A stretch of 64,000 nt of DNA, from assembly GCA_945877235.1 (NCBI GenBank), contig CAMCRF010000009.1, positions 15,004-79,003 on the forward strand. Reading direction: 5' to 3'. This document shows positions 39,331 to 50,624 of the stretch, piece by piece; position 1 is the first letter of the stretch; each line of letters starts with the position of its first letter. The notes beneath the pieces were generated by a model. The model saw only the letters and a program-made list of their open reading frames with translations, ran no database searches and was not told the origin of the DNA. Made by a program: the position numbers and the translations under genes. This DNA is from Bordetella parapertussis. GTDB lineage: Bacteria; Pseudomonadota; Gammaproteobacteria; Burkholderiales; Burkholderiaceae_A.

Positions 39331-42300
39331 TGGCGGACCTGCATCCGATGGCATGGGCCGATGAGACCGCGAATCTGATGGGAGAGTCCCTGCGCGCGGA
39401 AGCACCCAAGGCGAAGCTCGTCAGTGACACGCGTGCGCTTCGCCCGGGAGACTGGCTGGTGGTGCGCCCCGGGCAGCAGTGGCCGCTTGAGCGGATTCTT
39501 GGGGCGGCCATGGCCGGTGAGCCCGGTGGTCTGGTGGTGGACTCGACGGACCGGGCTGCCGTTGAGCAGTGGCTGATGACGCAGCCTACCCAACGATTCA
39601 AGAGCGTCCTGGGGGTTCGAGACCTGCCCCGACTCGCGAAACGCATGGGTCACCTAGCCTCTGCCTTTTATGGCCATCCGTCTCGGCAATTGGCCATTAC
39701 AGCAGTCACGGGCACAAATGGAAAGTCAACGGTGGTGCACTTGCTGGCACAGGCCTGGGCCAAGCTGGGACATCATTGCGCAAGCATTGGCACCCTGGGT
39801 GTGCGGAGTTTTCATCCAGACGGCACTCAGCGCGCATGGGCAGAGCCGGGCCTCACCTCTTGGGACGCCGTAAGCCTTCAGGGCCTTCTTGAGGCCCTCG
39901 CGCAAGCTGGTGTAACGCAGGTGGCCATGGAGGCGAGCTCGATTGGCCTGGCTCAGTATCGACTGGCGGGTTGTCGGCTGCACGCCGCTGCATTGACGAG
40001 CCTTGGCTCTGATCACCTAGACGTGCACGGGACCTTGCAGGCGTATGGGGCCGCGAAGGCCTTATTGTTCGAGCAGCCTGGTTTGGATGCTGTGGTGGTG
40101 GCTGCGCCCCTGCGACCGTTGTCAGAGGAGGATTCGCTCTGGGCTGGATGGGCGCCCATCCAGCAGGCACTCGATGTCTTGCCAGCGTCTGTTCTGACTC
40201 GGGTCTCGGTAGAGCACTCGAGTGGCCGTATACAGCTGAGCGACCCTGAGGTGTCGGGGCTAAGCCTCTCTTGGCAGGTGCGCGATCGCCTCACGGGTGA
40301 ACAGACCCGTTGTCTGCTGCCGATGGGCCGACACAACGCCCAGAACGCCGCGGTCGTGCTGGGGCTGTTGGTTCGAGAAGGTCAGTCCATCCTGCGGGCC
40401 AGCGATGCCCTGGACGGCGCGCTGCCGCCCAAGGGGCGTCTGACGCCAGTGCATGTCGCTCAGCCCAACCGCCCTGCCGTTTTTGTGGACTATGCGCATA
40501 CAGCCGATGGCCTGGAGCAGATCTGTGAGGCGATGAGCCCCTTGGTAAAAGCCAGGGGTGGTCGGCTGGTGGTTGTGTTCGGGTGCGGCGGCGACCGCGA
40601 TCGAAGCAAGCGACCCCTCATGGGTCAGGCCGCGGGAGCGCGAGCCGATCGTCTGGTGGTGACCTCCGACAATCCCCGATCAGAGCCCAGTGGGCGCATC
40701 ATCGAGGACATTCTCGGGGGACTCAGCAGCGAGGCCCGGCAGCGCACGCGGGTTGAGCCCGATCGCAGCGCTGCAATTCGACTTGCCGTGGGCACAGCAG
40801 GCCCGAGTGATGTGGTGGTCATCGCGGGTAAGGGCCATGAGCAGACCCAGATCATTCAGGGTGTTGCGCTGCCATTCTGTGACGAGACACAGGCAGAGGC
40901 GGCACTTGAGGCCTATACGCCGCCCATGACCCTCACAGAGCTCTCCCAGGCAATGCAGGGGGCTCGACAGCTGGGATTAGCCATCGACCATCGCGTGCAG
41001 GTGGAGTCGGTCTCAACCGATAGCCGTCAGGTGAGACCCGGCACAGTCTTTCTGGCACTTGTCGGCGCACAGCACAATGGTCACGCATTTCTCGAAGAAG
41101 TGGTGCAAAAGGGCGCAGTAGCCGTCGTGGTCAGTGAGATGCCAGTCGAGGCCGTGCTCAGTCGCATTCCAGTGCTCCAGGTTCCTGATACGCGGCGGGC
41201 CCTGGGCGAGCTGGCCGGCGCTTGGAGGCAGCGGTTTCGCGGAAGTGTCTGGGCGGTCACCGGCTCAAATGGCAAGACCACGGTCAAGGAAATGCTGCTC
41301 TCGATTGCGCGCGCGCATGCAGGCGAGGGACGAGCCTGGGCTACCCCGGGCAATCTGAACAATGAGATTGGGCTGCCACTGAGCCTGCTGGGCCTAGGGC
41401 CACAGCACGAGGTGGCGGTCATCGAAATTGGCATGAACCACCCAGGGGAGATCATGCCCTTAGCGCAGTTGACCCGCCCCAATGCTGCTGTGGTGACCAA
41501 TGCCCAGCGCGAACATCAAGCCTTCATGGGTACGGTCGAGGCCTGCGCGCGTGAGAACGGCAACATCTTTGAGGCCCTCGTGCCCGACGGAATTGCGGTC
41601 TTCCCGTGCGATCCCGCCCATGAGCCGATCTGGCGCGCCCAATCGGGCGGACACCGCCAGATTCGATTTGGCTTGGCGGGCGATCCAGAGCTGCAGACAA
41701 CGCCTGAACCCCCGGCGATCACCGGTGAGTGGCTGCCCAGCCTCGAGAAGGGCCCCAGGCTGCGCATGACGCTCGGCGGCCAGCGCCTTGATATTCCCCT
41801 CGGTGGGCTCGGGCGCCACTTTGCCATGAATGCCTGCGGTGCTGCAGCGCTCGCATGTGCAGCAGGCGTAAGCCCCCAGCATATTCTGCAAGGCCTGAGC
41901 AGCTTCGCACCGGTTCGTGGCCGCGGAGCATTGCACCGTCTGCCCTCTGGGCATTGGCTGGTCGACGATACCTACAACGCCAACCCAGATTCGGTCTTGG
42001 CGGCGATTGAGGCGCTCTCCCAGCAGCCGGGCCCAAAGGCACTGGTGCTGGGCGACATGGGCGAAGTGGGCGAGCAGGGTCCTGCCTTTCACGAGGAGGC
42101 GCTGCGTGCCGCTGCCGCAAACGGAATCGACGCGATCTGGCTCCTAGGCTCGGCCTTCATGCAGGCCAGTCAGCAGCTGCAGATTGGTCGTGTGGCACGT
42201 GACTCCCAACAGGTCGTCACAGAACTCACCCATTGGCTAGACGAGACAAAGCGATACTCGGTCGCCACCCCCGCAACGGTCTGGTTCAAAGCGTCTCGGT

Positions 42301-42383
42301 TTATGCGCCTTGAGCAGACCCTTCACGCCGTGATCGACGCGGCCAACCCTTCAAAGGCCCCCCATGCTGCTCTTTCTCATTGA
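39330..42383 (+). CDS. murE-murF: Bifunctional MurE-MurF peptidoglycan ligase
   Basis: One 1017-codon frame encodes two successive cytoplasmic Mur ligases. Residues 1-525 are MurE: ATP loop [14 protein letters not shown], carbamylated Lys in [11 protein letters not shown], and [13 protein letters not shown], whose DNPR marks meso-diaminopimelate as substrate. Residues 533-1017 are Mur[21 protein letters not shown] loop [14 protein letters not shown], and [11 protein letters not shown]; MurF adds D-Ala-D-Ala. The junction [11 protein letters not shown] is short, as if the murE stop was lost just before murF ATG 40926. Such fusions are known in Bordetella and relatives. The frame overlaps mraY by 20 bases. 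Confidence 0.95.
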   Translation: MADLHPMAWADETANLMGESLRAEAPKAKLVSDTRALRPGDWLVVRPGQQWPLERILGAAMAGEPGGLVVDSTDRAAVEQWLMTQPTQRFKSVLGVRDLPRLAKRMGHLASAFYGHPSRQLAITAVTGTNGKSTVVHLLAQAWAKLGHHCASIGTLGVRSFHPDGTQRAWAEPGLTSWDAVSLQGLLEALAQAGVTQVAMEASSIGLAQYRLAGCRLHAAALTSLGSDHLDVHGTLQAYGAAKALLFEQPGLDAVVVAAPLRPLSEEDSLWAGWAPIQQALDVLPASVLTRVSVEHSSGRIQLSDPEVSGLSLSWQVRDRLTGEQTRCLLPMGRHNAQNAAVVLGLLVREGQSILRASDALDGALPPKGRLTPVHVAQPNRPAVFVDYAHTADGLEQICEAMSPLVKARGGRLVVVFGCGGDRDRSKRPLMGQAAGARADRLVVTSDNPRSEPSGRIIEDILGGLSSEARQRTRVEPDRSAAIRLAVGTAGPSDVVVIAGKGHEQTQIIQGVALPFCDETQAEAALEAYTPPMTLTELSQAMQGARQLGLAIDHRVQVESVSTDSRQVRPGTVFLALVGAQHNGHAFLEEVVQKGAVAVVVSEMPVEAVLSRIPVLQVPDTRRALGELAGAWRQRFRGSVWAVTGSNGKTTVKEMLLSIARAHAGEGRAWATPGNLNNEIGLPLSLLGLGPQHEVAVIEIGMNHPGEIMPLAQLTRPNAAVVTNAQREHQAFMGTVEACARENGNIFEALVPDGIAVFPCDPAHEPIWRAQSGGHRQIRFGLAGDPELQTTPEPPAITGEWLPSLEKGPRLRMTLGGQRLDIPLGGLGRHFAMNACGAAALACAAGVSPQHILQGLSSFAPVRGRGALHRLPSGHWLVDDTYNANPDSVLAAIEALSQQPGPKALVLGDMGEVGEQGPAFHEEALRAAAANGIDAIWLLGSAFMQASQQLQIGRVARDSQQVVTELTHWLDETKRYSVATPATVWFKASRFMRLEQTLHAVIDAANPSKAPHAALSH

Positions 42384-43533
42384 CCTCCTTCAGGCCTACG
42401 TCAAAGGACTGGGGGTCTTTGGTTACTTGACGCTGCGTGCGGTGATGGCCACCCTCACAGCGCTGGGCTTGGGGCTGGTGCTGGGCCCCTGGGTCATTCG
42501 CAGACTGACGGCCCTCAAGATTGGGCAGGCGGTGCGCCATGATGGCCCGCAGACCCATCTGGTGAAGGCGGGAACGCCCACCATGGGTGGCGCGCTCATT
42601 CTTTTATCGATTGGGGTGACAACGCTCCTTTGGGCAGATCTCTCCAATCGTTTTGTCTGGATTGTCTTGCTTGTCACCATGGGGTTGGGTGCGGTGGGCT
42701 GGGTGGATGACTATCGGAAGGTGGTTTTCAGAGATCCCAAGGGCCTTCCCGGAAAGTGGAAGTACTTCTGGCAGAGCGTGATTGGCCTGGTTGCGGCTGT
42801 CGCATTGGCCTTTTCTGTCTCAGCCAATAGCAATGCAGAGGCCTGGTCTCTCTTTGTGGCCTGGGTCTCGGGTGAGATCAACTTCACGCTGCCCACCCAG
42901 TCCAATCTGATCGTGCCGTTCTTCAAGAGCGTGGTCTATCCGCTCGGTGTGTGGGGTTTCGTGCTGCTCTCGTACTTCGTGATTGTGGGCAGCAGCAATG
43001 CCGTGAACCTCACAGATGGGCTCGATGGGCTCGCCATCATGCCGACCGTTCTGGTTGCAGCAGCCCTGGGCGTATTTGCCTACGTTGCTGGCCATGCGGT
43101 GTTTTCAAAATACCTGCTGCTCCCCTTCATTCCGGGTTCCGGTGAACTCACCGTCTTTTGTGCAGCCATGGTGGGTGCTGGCCTGGCCTTCCTCTGGTTT
43201 AACGCATACCCGGCCACGGTCTTTATGGGAGACGTTGGGGCACTGGCCCTGGGTGGAGCACTCGGCGTGGTCGCGATCGTGGTGCGCCAAGAGATTGTGC
43301 TGTTCATTATGGGTGGGGTCTTCGTCGTGGAGACGCTCTCGGTCATGCTCCAGGTGGCCTACTTTAAGTACACCAAGTATCGATTTGGCCAGGGGCGACG
43401 CATTCTGCGCATGGCCCCTTTGCACCATCATTTTGAGGAGTCGGGCTGGAAGGAGACTCAGGTGGTGGTGCGTTTCTGGATCATCACCATGATGCTGGTT
43501 TTGGCGGGGCTCGCAACCCTGAAGATTCGGTGA
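42364..43533 (+). CDS. mraY: Phospho-MurNAc-pentapeptide transferase
   Basis: This 389-residue polytopic enzyme transfers phospho-MurNAc-pentapeptide to undecaprenyl phosphate, forming lipid I. It has about ten membrane helices. Active-site motifs are [11 protein letters not shown] (about 71), GWVDDYRKV (about 116), [10 protein letters not shown] (about 217) and [13 protein letters not shown] near the C-terminus. The length is about 30 residues above the E. coli enzyme, typical of betaproteobacterial MraY. The start lies within the end of murF, consistent with tight coupling. Confidence 0.97.
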   Translation: MLLFLIDLLQAYVKGLGVFGYLTLRAVMATLTALGLGLVLGPWVIRRLTALKIGQAVRHDGPQTHLVKAGTPTMGGALILLSIGVTTLLWADLSNRFVWIVLLVTMGLGAVGWVDDYRKVVFRDPKGLPGKWKYFWQSVIGLVAAVALAFSVSANSNAEAWSLFVAWVSGEINFTLPTQSNLIVPFFKSVVYPLGVWGFVLLSYFVIVGSSNAVNLTDGLDGLAIMPTVLVAAALGVFAYVAGHAVFSKYLLLPFIPGSGELTVFCAAMVGAGLAFLWFNAYPATVFMGDVGALALGGALGVVAIVVRQEIVLFIMGGVFVVETLSVMLQVAYFKYTKYRFGQGRRILRMAPLHHHFEESGWKETQVVVRFWIITMMLVLAGLATLKIR

Positions 43534-43540
43534 GTTTGGC

Positions 43541-45106
43541 GTGAACGCACTGGCATCTCGCCCCCTCTTGCTCCCCGAGTCCGAAGCCGACTGGGTGGGC
43601 CTCAACACGCTGGTGTTGGGCGCTGGGGAGTCCGGTCAGGCCTGCGCGCGCTGGCTTGCAGCCAGGGGCGCGCATGTGACGCTCGTCGATAGCCGCACCA
43701 TGAACCGCCCGCCACTCGATGCAGCCATCACCTTTGAGTCGGGCATGGACATGCCCTTCTCAGAAGCCTTGCTTGAGGGGCGTCAACTGGTGGTGGTCTC
43801 GCCGGGCCTCAGTCCCTATGCAGACCGTGCGGCCTCCGTCTCCAACATCGTATTGGCTGCACAGGCCGCAGGCATCGCATTGGCGAGCGAGCTCGATCTT
43901 TTTGAGTGGGCGCTCGATGCCTTGGGCTGCGAGGATCACCCCTCCGAGGGGCGGGATGACGCCCCCGAGCTTGCGCTGGGTCGCCCTTCGGTCGTGGCAG
44001 TTACGGGAACCAATGGAAAGACGACGACCGCTGTGCTCACAGCCAAGCTGCTTGAGTCAACGGGATTGGATGTGCAGCTGGCTGGAAATGTCAGCCCGTC
44101 CATGCTGACGTCACTGCTCGAGCGACAGGCGAGTGGGCGCCTCCCACAGGCTTGGGTCTTGGAGCTCTCGAGTTTTCAACTGGCCTGGTCGCATCGCTTT
44201 CGACCAACGGCGAGTGCCATCTTGAACCTCACGGACGACCATCTCGATTGGCATCTCGATCGCGCTGAATATGCCAGTGCCAAGCTGCGGATTCTGGGAC
44301 TGCCGGCGCCACAGGGTCGCGTGCTAGCGCCGCGCGAAGACCCGGGCTTGTATGGGGCCATGCAGGCCCGCGGGGGCAGTCGGATCGAGGCGCTCTGGAG
44401 CTTTGGCCGATCACCTGTCCCGCCGGGGTCAGCAGGGCTGGGCCTTCTGGTGGATGGCATCGAGTGGATCGTGCTTCGACGCGACGCGCAGGCCCCCCTT
44501 GAGCGGCTCATGCCTGCTGCTGCGCTTCGGCTCGTGGGGTCTCATAACCGCTTGAATGTGATGGCGGCCCTGGGTCTGGCACTTGCGGTCCGAGATGACC
44601 TCGCGCCCATGCTTCATGCCCTGAGAGCCTATGCAGGCGAGCCGCATCGGCTCACGCCGGTGCGCACCGTGGCCGGTGTGGAGTTCATCAATGACTCCAA
44701 GGGCACCAATGTGGGCGCAACCATTGCAGCCCTCGCTGATGGCGATTTTCCGCTGGCGGTCATTCTGGGCGGTGAGGGCAAAGGTCAGGACTTCGAACCC
44801 TTGGCGAAGGCCCTATCCGAGAGGGGTGCTTGCGCGGTAGGTGTGGGGCGGGATGGCCCCCACATCCTCGAGCGTGCTGCAGCCAAGGGCGTTGTGGCCT
44901 TGGCTGCCGAGACGCTTGAGTGCGCAGTGCCATTGGCGTTTGCATGGGTGAGGGACCGTCTCAAGGAGACCGGTCGCAGCTATGGGCAGGTCCTGCTCTC
45001 ACCGGCCTGCGCAAGTTTTGACCAGTTTCAGAATTACGGCCACCGCGGAGACCGCTTCGTTGACGAGGTTGAGCGTTTCGCCCAAGACCAGGAGGGGCAG
45101 CTCTGA
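43541..45106 (+). CDS. murD: UDP-N-acetylmuramoylalanine-D-glutamate ligase
   Basis: This 521-residue Mur ligase adds D-Glu. It has an N-terminal Rossmann start LVLGAGESGQACARWLA (about 22), ATP loop VTGTNGKTTTAVLTA (about 157), LNLTDDHLDWH, and the C-terminal FINDSKGTNVGATIAAL (about 384). It is longer than typical MurD (about 440-450), with extra residues at the N-terminus and before the ATP loop (EDHPSEGRDDAPEL). The start is GTG 43541, eight bases after mraY, with GGTGAG weakly upstream. ftsW shares its last base. Confidence 0.95.
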   Translation: MNALASRPLLLPESEADWVGLNTLVLGAGESGQACARWLAARGAHVTLVDSRTMNRPPLDAAITFESGMDMPFSEALLEGRQLVVVSPGLSPYADRAASVSNIVLAAQAAGIALASELDLFEWALDALGCEDHPSEGRDDAPELALGRPSVVAVTGTNGKTTTAVLTAKLLESTGLDVQLAGNVSPSMLTSLLERQASGRLPQAWVLELSSFQLAWSHRFRPTASAILNLTDDHLDWHLDRAEYASAKLRILGLPAPQGRVLAPREDPGLYGAMQARGGSRIEALWSFGRSPVPPGSAGLGLLVDGIEWIVLRRDAQAPLERLMPAAALRLVGSHNRLNVMAALGLALAVRDDLAPMLHALRAYAGEPHRLTPVRTVAGVEFINDSKGTNVGATIAALADGDFPLAVILGGEGKGQDFEPLAKALSERGACAVGVGRDGPHILERAAAKGVVALAAETLECAVPLAFAWVRDRLKETGRSYGQVLLSPACASFDQFQNYGHRGDRFVDEVERFAQDQEGQL

Positions 45107-46317
45107 TGAATCCACAGAGAGGCACCCAGAAAGGTCTTCAAGCGGCGCTTGATACGCCCCTGCTGGCAGTCTTTCTGGGCCTGCTCATGCTCGGACTGGT
45201 CATGGTCTATTCCGCCAATCTTCCGCTGCCCAGCGCCAATGCCGAGGAGGTGTTCTGGCGTCAGATGCGGGGCCATCCCATGCACCTGGCCATTGGTATG
45301 GCTGTTTTTCTGCTGATGCTGCGGGTCCCAACCGCCTGGCTCGAGCGCATGTCGGGTCCCGCGCTGGCGATCGGCATTGGTCTGTTGGTGGTGGTGGCGC
45401 TGATCAAGCTGATCGGGGGAACGGCCTTTATCCGGGATGGGGCCGTTCGGGCCATACCGCTTGGCCCACTGACACTTCAGCCCTCTGAGCTCATGAAGGT
45501 CTTTGCCCTCATGTTCGCGGCAGCCTATGCCGTGCGCCGGCAGGACCGCATGATCCAAGACGTTTGGCGGGGTCTGATCCCCATTGGCAGCCTCATGCTT
45601 TTGGTCATCGCGCTGCTGCTCTATCAGCCAGATTTGGGGTCTACCGTGGTCATTACGATGACGGTTGCGACGGTGTTGTTCTTGGGGGGCATGAGCCTTC
45701 GCGTGATTGTGCCTCTGATGATTCTGATGGTCGGTTTTTTTGTGCTCATGGTGTATTTCACGCCTTGGCGTCTGATGCGCTTGATCTCCTACCTGCAGCC
45801 CTGTGATCCAGCGCATGTGCAGACGACTGGGTATCAGCTCTGCGGCGCCCTGATTGCCTTCGGGCATGGTGGGTTCTTCGGCTCCGGACTGGGCACTGGG
45901 GTCGCAAAGCTTGGCCATTTGCCGCTTCCCCACACCGATTTTATTTTTGCGGTGATCGGAGAGGAGCTGGGCTTTGTTGGGGTGACCGCTGTCCTTCTGG
46001 CCTTTGGGTTTGTTGTGCGGCGCGCATTCTTCATCGGGCGGATGGCCATGTCTCAAGAGCGGCTCTTCGCGGGCCTCGTGGCTCAGGGCATTGGGGTCTG
46101 GATCGGCCTTCAGACTTTCATTCACGCTGGCGTAAACACGGGCCTCTTGCCAACGAAGGGGCTGACCCTCCCGTTTATCAGCCACGGCGGTAGCTCGATG
46201 TTGGTGGTCTGTTTGGCAATGGGGATCTTGCTGCGCATCGATCTGGAGAATCGGCGCCACGTCAGGGGTCGGGTTGCCGAGGCGGGCCGCCCTGCAGCCC
46301 GGGAGGCGATAGCATGA
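45106..46317 (+). CDS. ftsW: Septal peptidoglycan glycosyltransferase FtsW
   Basis: This 403-residue SEDS protein polymerises glycan strands at the septum together with FtsI. It has ten hydrophobic segments and the SEDS motifs PLGPLTLQPSELMKVFALM (about 121), LYQPDLGSTVVI (about 175), YQLCGALIAFGHGGFFGSGLG (about 243, split here by GAL) and the C-terminal PFISHGGSSML (about 352). The start overlaps the murD stop as TGATG, and murG overlaps its end by 4 bp. Confidence 0.96.
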   Translation: MNPQRGTQKGLQAALDTPLLAVFLGLLMLGLVMVYSANLPLPSANAEEVFWRQMRGHPMHLAIGMAVFLLMLRVPTAWLERMSGPALAIGIGLLVVVALIKLIGGTAFIRDGAVRAIPLGPLTLQPSELMKVFALMFAAAYAVRRQDRMIQDVWRGLIPIGSLMLLVIALLLYQPDLGSTVVITMTVATVLFLGGMSLRVIVPLMILMVGFFVLMVYFTPWRLMRLISYLQPCDPAHVQTTGYQLCGALIAFGHGGFFGSGLGTGVAKLGHLPLPHTDFIFAVIGEELGFVGVTAVLLAFGFVVRRAFFIGRMAMSQERLFAGLVAQGIGVWIGLQTFIHAGVNTGLLPTKGLTLPFISHGGSSMLVVCLAMGILLRIDLENRRHVRGRVAEAGRPAAREAIA

Positions 46318-47408
46318 GGGTGCTCATCGCTGCGGGCGGCACGGGGGGCCACGTCTTTCCGGCACTGGCTGTTGCTCAGTCGCTTCGCGCGCGTGGCGTC
46401 GAGGTGCATTGGCTTGGGACCGATCGTGGACTTGAGGCTCGGACCACGGCTGCGGCGGGCATTCCGCTCACCATCCTGCATGGCTTTCGGGGTGTGCGTG
46501 GCAAGGGCCTTGTGGCCTGGCTCCAACTGCCGCTGCGACTCATGCGTGCCATGGGTCAGACCTGGCAACTCATGCACGCTTTCAAACCCCGTGCTGTCAT
46601 GACCTTCGGCGGCTATGTCACGGTGCCAGCCGGTCTGGTGAGTCGACTGATGGGGCTTCCCCTGCTGGTCCACGAGCAGAACGCGGTCATGGGATCCGCC
46701 AACCGCCTTCTTTCGCGCTGGGCGACGGTGGTGGCGGTGAGCTTTCCCGACACCCGGCGATCGCCCCATACCGCTGCATTGACCGGTAACCCAGTGCGCC
46801 CCGAGATTGCCGCGCTCGGTCCGAGTGCATCCCGAATCCGTGAGCGTTCGGGTCCTTTGCGGCTGTTGGTGGTGGGCGGCAGCTTGGGAGCGCAGGCGCT
46901 CAATCGTGCGCTGCCAGCCTTGTTGATGCGTGCGGCCCAGGCTTCAGCCGGGGGTTTTGAGGTCTGGCATCAGACGGGTGCCGCAGACGAGACCGAGACA
47001 CGGGCGACCTATGCCGCACCAGAAGGCCCAGAGAATCTGCACTCGGTTCGGGTCGATGCCTTCATTGATGACATGGCAGCAGCCTACACCTGGGCTGACT
47101 GCGTGATCTGTCGGGCTGGTGCTTCGACCGTGTCTGAGCTCATGGAGCTGGGTTTGCCAGCGATTCTCATTCCGCTGCCGAGTGCCATCGATGATCACCA
47201 GACAGCGAACGCACAGGCCATGGTCGTAAGGGGTCTGGCGCGGGCCATCCCGCAGCGTGCGACAGATTTTGATGCCCAGCTCCTGCGCGCCCTCACAGAG
47301 ATGACGCGTGCGCAGCTCAGCGGCCAAGCCGATGCAGCCCGACCAGAGCAGGCCACAGAGCGGCTGATCTCTCTGGCCTTGCCTTACCTCATGGAGCCAT
47401 CCGTTTGA
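46314..47408 (+). CDS. murG: Lipid I N-acetylglucosaminyltransferase MurG
   Basis: This 364-residue peripheral GT-B glycosyltransferase converts lipid I to lipid II. Key segments are the N-terminal [15 protein letters not shown] (about 8), [15 protein letters not shown] (about 99), [31 protein letters not shown] (about 183) and the UDP-GlcNAc site [20 protein letters not shown] (about 264). It overlaps ftsW and murC by 4 bp each. Confidence 0.97.
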   Translation: MRVLIAAGGTGGHVFPALAVAQSLRARGVEVHWLGTDRGLEARTTAAAGIPLTILHGFRGVRGKGLVAWLQLPLRLMRAMGQTWQLMHAFKPRAVMTFGGYVTVPAGLVSRLMGLPLLVHEQNAVMGSANRLLSRWATVVAVSFPDTRRSPHTAALTGNPVRPEIAALGPSASRIRERSGPLRLLVVGGSLGAQALNRALPALLMRAAQASAGGFEVWHQTGAADETETRATYAAPEGPENLHSVRVDAFIDDMAAAYTWADCVICRAGASTVSELMELGLPAILIPLPSAIDDHQTANAQAMVVRGLARAIPQRATDFDAQLLRALTEMTRAQLSGQADAARPEQATERLISLALPYLMEPSV

Positions 47409-48817
47409 AACACAAGATCAAGACCCTTCATTTCATTGGCATTGGTGGCTCGGGCATGTCGGGCATTGCCGAGGTGCTGCTCAATCAGGGTTATGCCATT
47501 CAGGGCTCTGACCTCCAGACCTCGGCAGTCAGTGAGCGTTTGAGCGCGCTTGGAGCCCGCGTGTTTGTGGGGCATGCCCGAGAGCATATTGCCGGTGCCG
47601 ATGCCGTGGTGGTCTCGAGTGCAGTGAAGTCCGATAACCCCGAGCTCCTGGCCGCGCGGGCTGCGAAGGTCCCTGTGGTGCCGCGCGCATCCATGTTGGG
47701 TGAGCTCATGCGTCTCAAACAGGGCATTGCGATTGCCGGCACGCATGGCAAGACGACGACCACGAGCCTGGTCGCAAGCATTCTTGCGGAGGCTGGTCTT
47801 GACCCGACGTTCGTGATTGGTGGGCGACTCAATAGCGCTGGTGCCAACGCCAGGCTGGGACTGGGCGATGCCTTTGTGGCTGAGGCCGACGAGTCGGACG
47901 GATCCTTTCTAAACCTTTCGCCCATGCTTGCGGTGATCACCAACATCGATGCGGACCACATGGAGACGTATGGACATGACATGGCCCGTCTGAAGCAGGC
48001 GTTCATCTCGTTTACGCAGCGTTTGCCTTTTTACGGAACCGTCATCGCCTGTCAGGACGATCGTCATGTTCGCGAGATCCTGCCGTTTCTGTCCCGGCCG
48101 GTGGTGACCTATGGGGTCAGCGCGGAGGCTGACTTGCGCGCCGAGGCAATTCGTCCCGACGGCATGGGCATGCGTTTTGAGTTGCTGAGAGCCGGTCAGC
48201 CCACCCGAGAGGTTCGCTTAAACCTTCCTGGACACCATAACGTCCTCAATGCGCTGGCTGCAATCGGAGTGGCGCAGGAGTTCGGAGTGCCCGATGAGGC
48301 CATGCTCCGTGCCCTTGCGCTCTTTAAGGGGGTGGGCCGCCGCCTGCAACATTGGGGGGCTGTGCAGATTCACGGGGGCTCGGTTGACCTGGTGGATGAT
48401 TACGGCCATCACCCGGTTGAAATTGAGGCCACACTCTCGGCGGTCCGAGGCGCCTTCCCGGGTCGGCGACTGGTCTTGGCATTTCAGCCGCACCGCTATA
48501 GCCGGACCCGCGATCTCTTCGACGATTTTGTTCGCGTGCTCTCACATGGCCCTGATCTGCTGGTGCTCACCGAGGTCTATGCCGCTGGCGAACAGCCGAT
48601 TCCTGCGGCAGATGGGCGATCGCTGGCGCGCGCGATTCGGCAACTCGGTCGGATTGACCCTGTGCTGATCGATGGGCCGGACCACCTTCAAGATGCGCTC
48701 TGTGCGGTCTGTCGAGAGGGCGATGTCCTTGTCACGATGGGCGCCGGATCTATTGGCGCCACACCGGCTCGGCTTCTCTCTGTTCAGCGGGATCAGGGGG
48801 ACGTATGCCCGTCATGA
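47405..48817 (+). CDS. murC: UDP-N-acetylmuramate-L-alanine ligase
   Basis: This 470-residue Mur ligase adds L-Ala, the first peptide residue. It has [22 protein letters not shown] N-terminus (here [13 protein letters not shown], about 8), ATP loop [15 protein letters not shown] (about 115), [10 protein letters not shown] (about 158), [16 protein letters not shown] [11 protein letters not shown] and [14 protein letters not shown] (about 334). The start is TTG 47405 in a 4-bp overlap with murG. No murB follows, as in most betaproteobacterial clusters. Confidence 0.96.
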   Translation: MKHKIKTLHFIGIGGSGMSGIAEVLLNQGYAIQGSDLQTSAVSERLSALGARVFVGHAREHIAGADAVVVSSAVKSDNPELLAARAAKVPVVPRASMLGELMRLKQGIAIAGTHGKTTTTSLVASILAEAGLDPTFVIGGRLNSAGANARLGLGDAFVAEADESDGSFLNLSPMLAVITNIDADHMETYGHDMARLKQAFISFTQRLPFYGTVIACQDDRHVREILPFLSRPVVTYGVSAEADLRAEAIRPDGMGMRFELLRAGQPTREVRLNLPGHHNVLNALAAIGVAQEFGVPDEAMLRALALFKGVGRRLQHWGAVQIHGGSVDLVDDYGHHPVEIEATLSAVRGAFPGRRLVLAFQPHRYSRTRDLFDDFVRVLSHGPDLLVLTEVYAAGEQPIPAADGRSLARAIRQLGRIDPVLIDGPDHLQDALCAVCREGDVLVTMGAGSIGATPARLLSVQRDQGDVCPS

Positions 48818-49770
48818 GCTCACGCTTTGGGAAGGTGGCGGTGCTCTGTGGTGGGCACTCTGCAGAGCGCGAGGTCTCCATGATGTCGGGGCAAGGTGTG
48901 CTCGATGCCCTCGAGGAGAAAGGGGTCTCGGCCTTTGCCTTTGACCCCGCCGAGCAGCCCATGGAGGATCTGCGTCGCCTGGGCGCGGAGCGCGCGTTTG
49001 TGGCCTTGCATGGTCGGTATGGTGAGGATGGTGCCGTCCAGGGCGCTCTTGAGCTGCTCAAGATCCCCTACACCGGGTCGGGTGTGATGGCCTCGGCTCT
49101 GGCCATGGATAAGGCGATGACCAAACGCATCTGGAGTACTTGGGGCATTCCGACGCCGCGATTCATGCCAGTCGATGCAGCGTCCTTACCCGACGATGTG
49201 GTCGAGACGGTGGGCCTGCCGATGGTGGTCAAGCCCCTGCGCGAGGGCTCGTCGCTGGGCATGACGCGTGTCAGTGAACCCGAGCACATCCGCTCAGCCA
49301 TTACCTTGGCAACTCGCTTTGACCGACAGGCGCTTGCAGAGGCGTTCGTCGAGGGCCGCGAGCTGACCGTGGCATTGCTTGGTGGCACCCCTGGTCAGCC
49401 AGTGCGTGCCTTGCCAATCGTCGAAATCGTTGCGCCTGAGAGTGGCTACGACTATCAGAACAAGTACTTCACAGACGTGGTGCGCTATCACTGTCCGGCA
49501 GACCTTCCGGCGGCCGTCACCCAGCAGATTCAGGATCTGGCGTGTAAGGCCTTTGAGGCGATTGGCTGCGAGGGCTGGGCCCGCGCGGATGTGCTCTGGA
49601 AGGCCGGTCAGCCACCCATGTTCCTAGAGATCAATACTTCTCCGGGTATGACCAGTCACTCGCTCGCGCCCATTGCAGCGCGCGCGAATGGCATGAACTA
49701 CGCCGATCTTTGCTTGGAGATTCTCTCCGGGGCCCGGCTCAAGCTTTCTGCCGTGGGAGCGGGATCATGA
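48805..49770 (+). CDS. ddl: D-alanine-D-alanine ligase
   Basis: This 321-residue ATP-grasp ligase makes the D-Ala-D-Ala used by MurF. It has [19 protein letters not shown] (about 11), [14 protein letters not shown] (about 68), [25 protein letters not shown], and the metal-binding [15 protein letters not shown] (about 273). ATG 48805 has AGGGGG four bases upstream and overlaps murC by 13 bases; ATG 48814 is a possible alternative. ftsQ overlaps its stop. Confidence 0.95.
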   Translation: MPVMSSRFGKVAVLCGGHSAEREVSMMSGQGVLDALEEKGVSAFAFDPAEQPMEDLRRLGAERAFVALHGRYGEDGAVQGALELLKIPYTGSGVMASALAMDKAMTKRIWSTWGIPTPRFMPVDAASLPDDVVETVGLPMVVKPLREGSSLGMTRVSEPEHIRSAITLATRFDRQALAEAFVEGRELTVALLGGTPGQPVRALPIVEIVAPESGYDYQNKYFTDVVRYHCPADLPAAVTQQIQDLACKAFEAIGCEGWARADVLWKAGQPPMFLEINTSPGMTSHSLAPIAARANGMNYADLCLEILSGARLKLSAVGAGS

Positions 49771-50624
49771 ACCCGCTGATGGCATTCTGGTCGAGCCCCG
49801 CCTGGCTGCACCGGGTGGCCGTCGGGCTTGTCGTGCTCGGCATTGCGGCCCTGGTGTCCGCGGCGCTGCTTTGGGTCGCTCAGCGAGAGACCTTTAGTCT
49901 CAAGTGGGTAGAGGTGCACGCATCGGAGACTGGCCTTCGACATGTTCAAGATGCCGACATTCGCGAGGCGCTGGAGCGGGGGCTTGCGGGCAGTGTCCTG
50001 GCGACGCCACTCGCTCCGATTCGCGACGCTCTCGATGATCATCCGTGGGTGCGTGAGGTCAGCCTTCGGCGTGTCTGGCCCAATCGATTCTTGTTTCAGA
50101 TCCAAGAGCATGAGCCTGTTGCCGCGTGGCGAGACGGGCGCTTGCTCAATCGCCAGGGCGAGCTCTTTACTGCGGATCGGGCCTGGGCGCAGACGGAGGC
50201 CGAGGTGCTCTATGGCTGCCGCCTGGTCGAGCTCTCTGGTCCTGTAGGGAGCCAGGCGCGTGTGCTGACGCGCGCAGCCCAGACTCAGCGCATCTTGGAG
50301 TCGTATGGATTCTCACTCAAGGCCCTGACGCTCTCCGACCAATTCGCGTGGCAGGTGAGCTTGAGTGACGGCCTTGAGGTGGCACTCGGCCAAGATGAAC
50401 TGCCCACACCCTGGGACCAGCGCCTGGGCGCGCTCAGTCAAGTGATGCAACGCATTGCCGTTGAGCCGTCGAATCAGTCTTCGTTTGTGCGGGTCGATCT
50501 GCGCTACGCAAACGGATTTGCATTTCTCTCAACACCGCTGAGTGCGACCGTGCCTGCGCAGGCTGGTCCCACACCCCCGAATTGCCTCCATCGACTTGCT
50601 CAAGGAAATCAACATGCCGCGTGA
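49767..50624 (+). CDS. ftsQ: Cell division protein FtsQ
   Basis: This 285-residue bitopic protein has a membrane helix at about 16-37 (VAVGLVVLGIAALVSAALLW), then a POTRA domain (FSLKWVEVHASETGLRHVQD) and the FtsQ beta domain (HPWVREVSLRRVWPNRFLFQ, about 93-112). It links early and late division proteins with FtsB and FtsL. The ATG at 49767 overlaps the ddl stop by 4 bp; the frame extends upstream inside ddl but has no reason to be used. The C-terminal 25 residues are Pro/Ala-rich and probably disordered. Confidence 0.93.
   Translation: MNPLMAFWSSPAWLHRVAVGLVVLGIAALVSAALLWVAQRETFSLKWVEVHASETGLRHVQDADIREALERGLAGSVLATPLAPIRDALDDHPWVREVSLRRVWPNRFLFQIQEHEPVAAWRDGRLLNRQGELFTADRAWAQTEAEVLYGCRLVELSGPVGSQARVLTRAAQTQRILESYGFSLKALTLSDQFAWQVSLSDGLEVALGQDELPTPWDQRLGALSQVMQRIAVEPSNQSSFVRVDLRYANGFAFLSTPLSATVPAQAGPTPPNCLHRLAQGNQHAA

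Noticed and set aside
45034..46260. Minus-strand open frame of 408 codons opposite ftsW
   Set aside because: It is rich in Gln, His and Lys, as expected from the antisense of a Leu/Val/Met-rich membrane protein; it is not a plausible protein.
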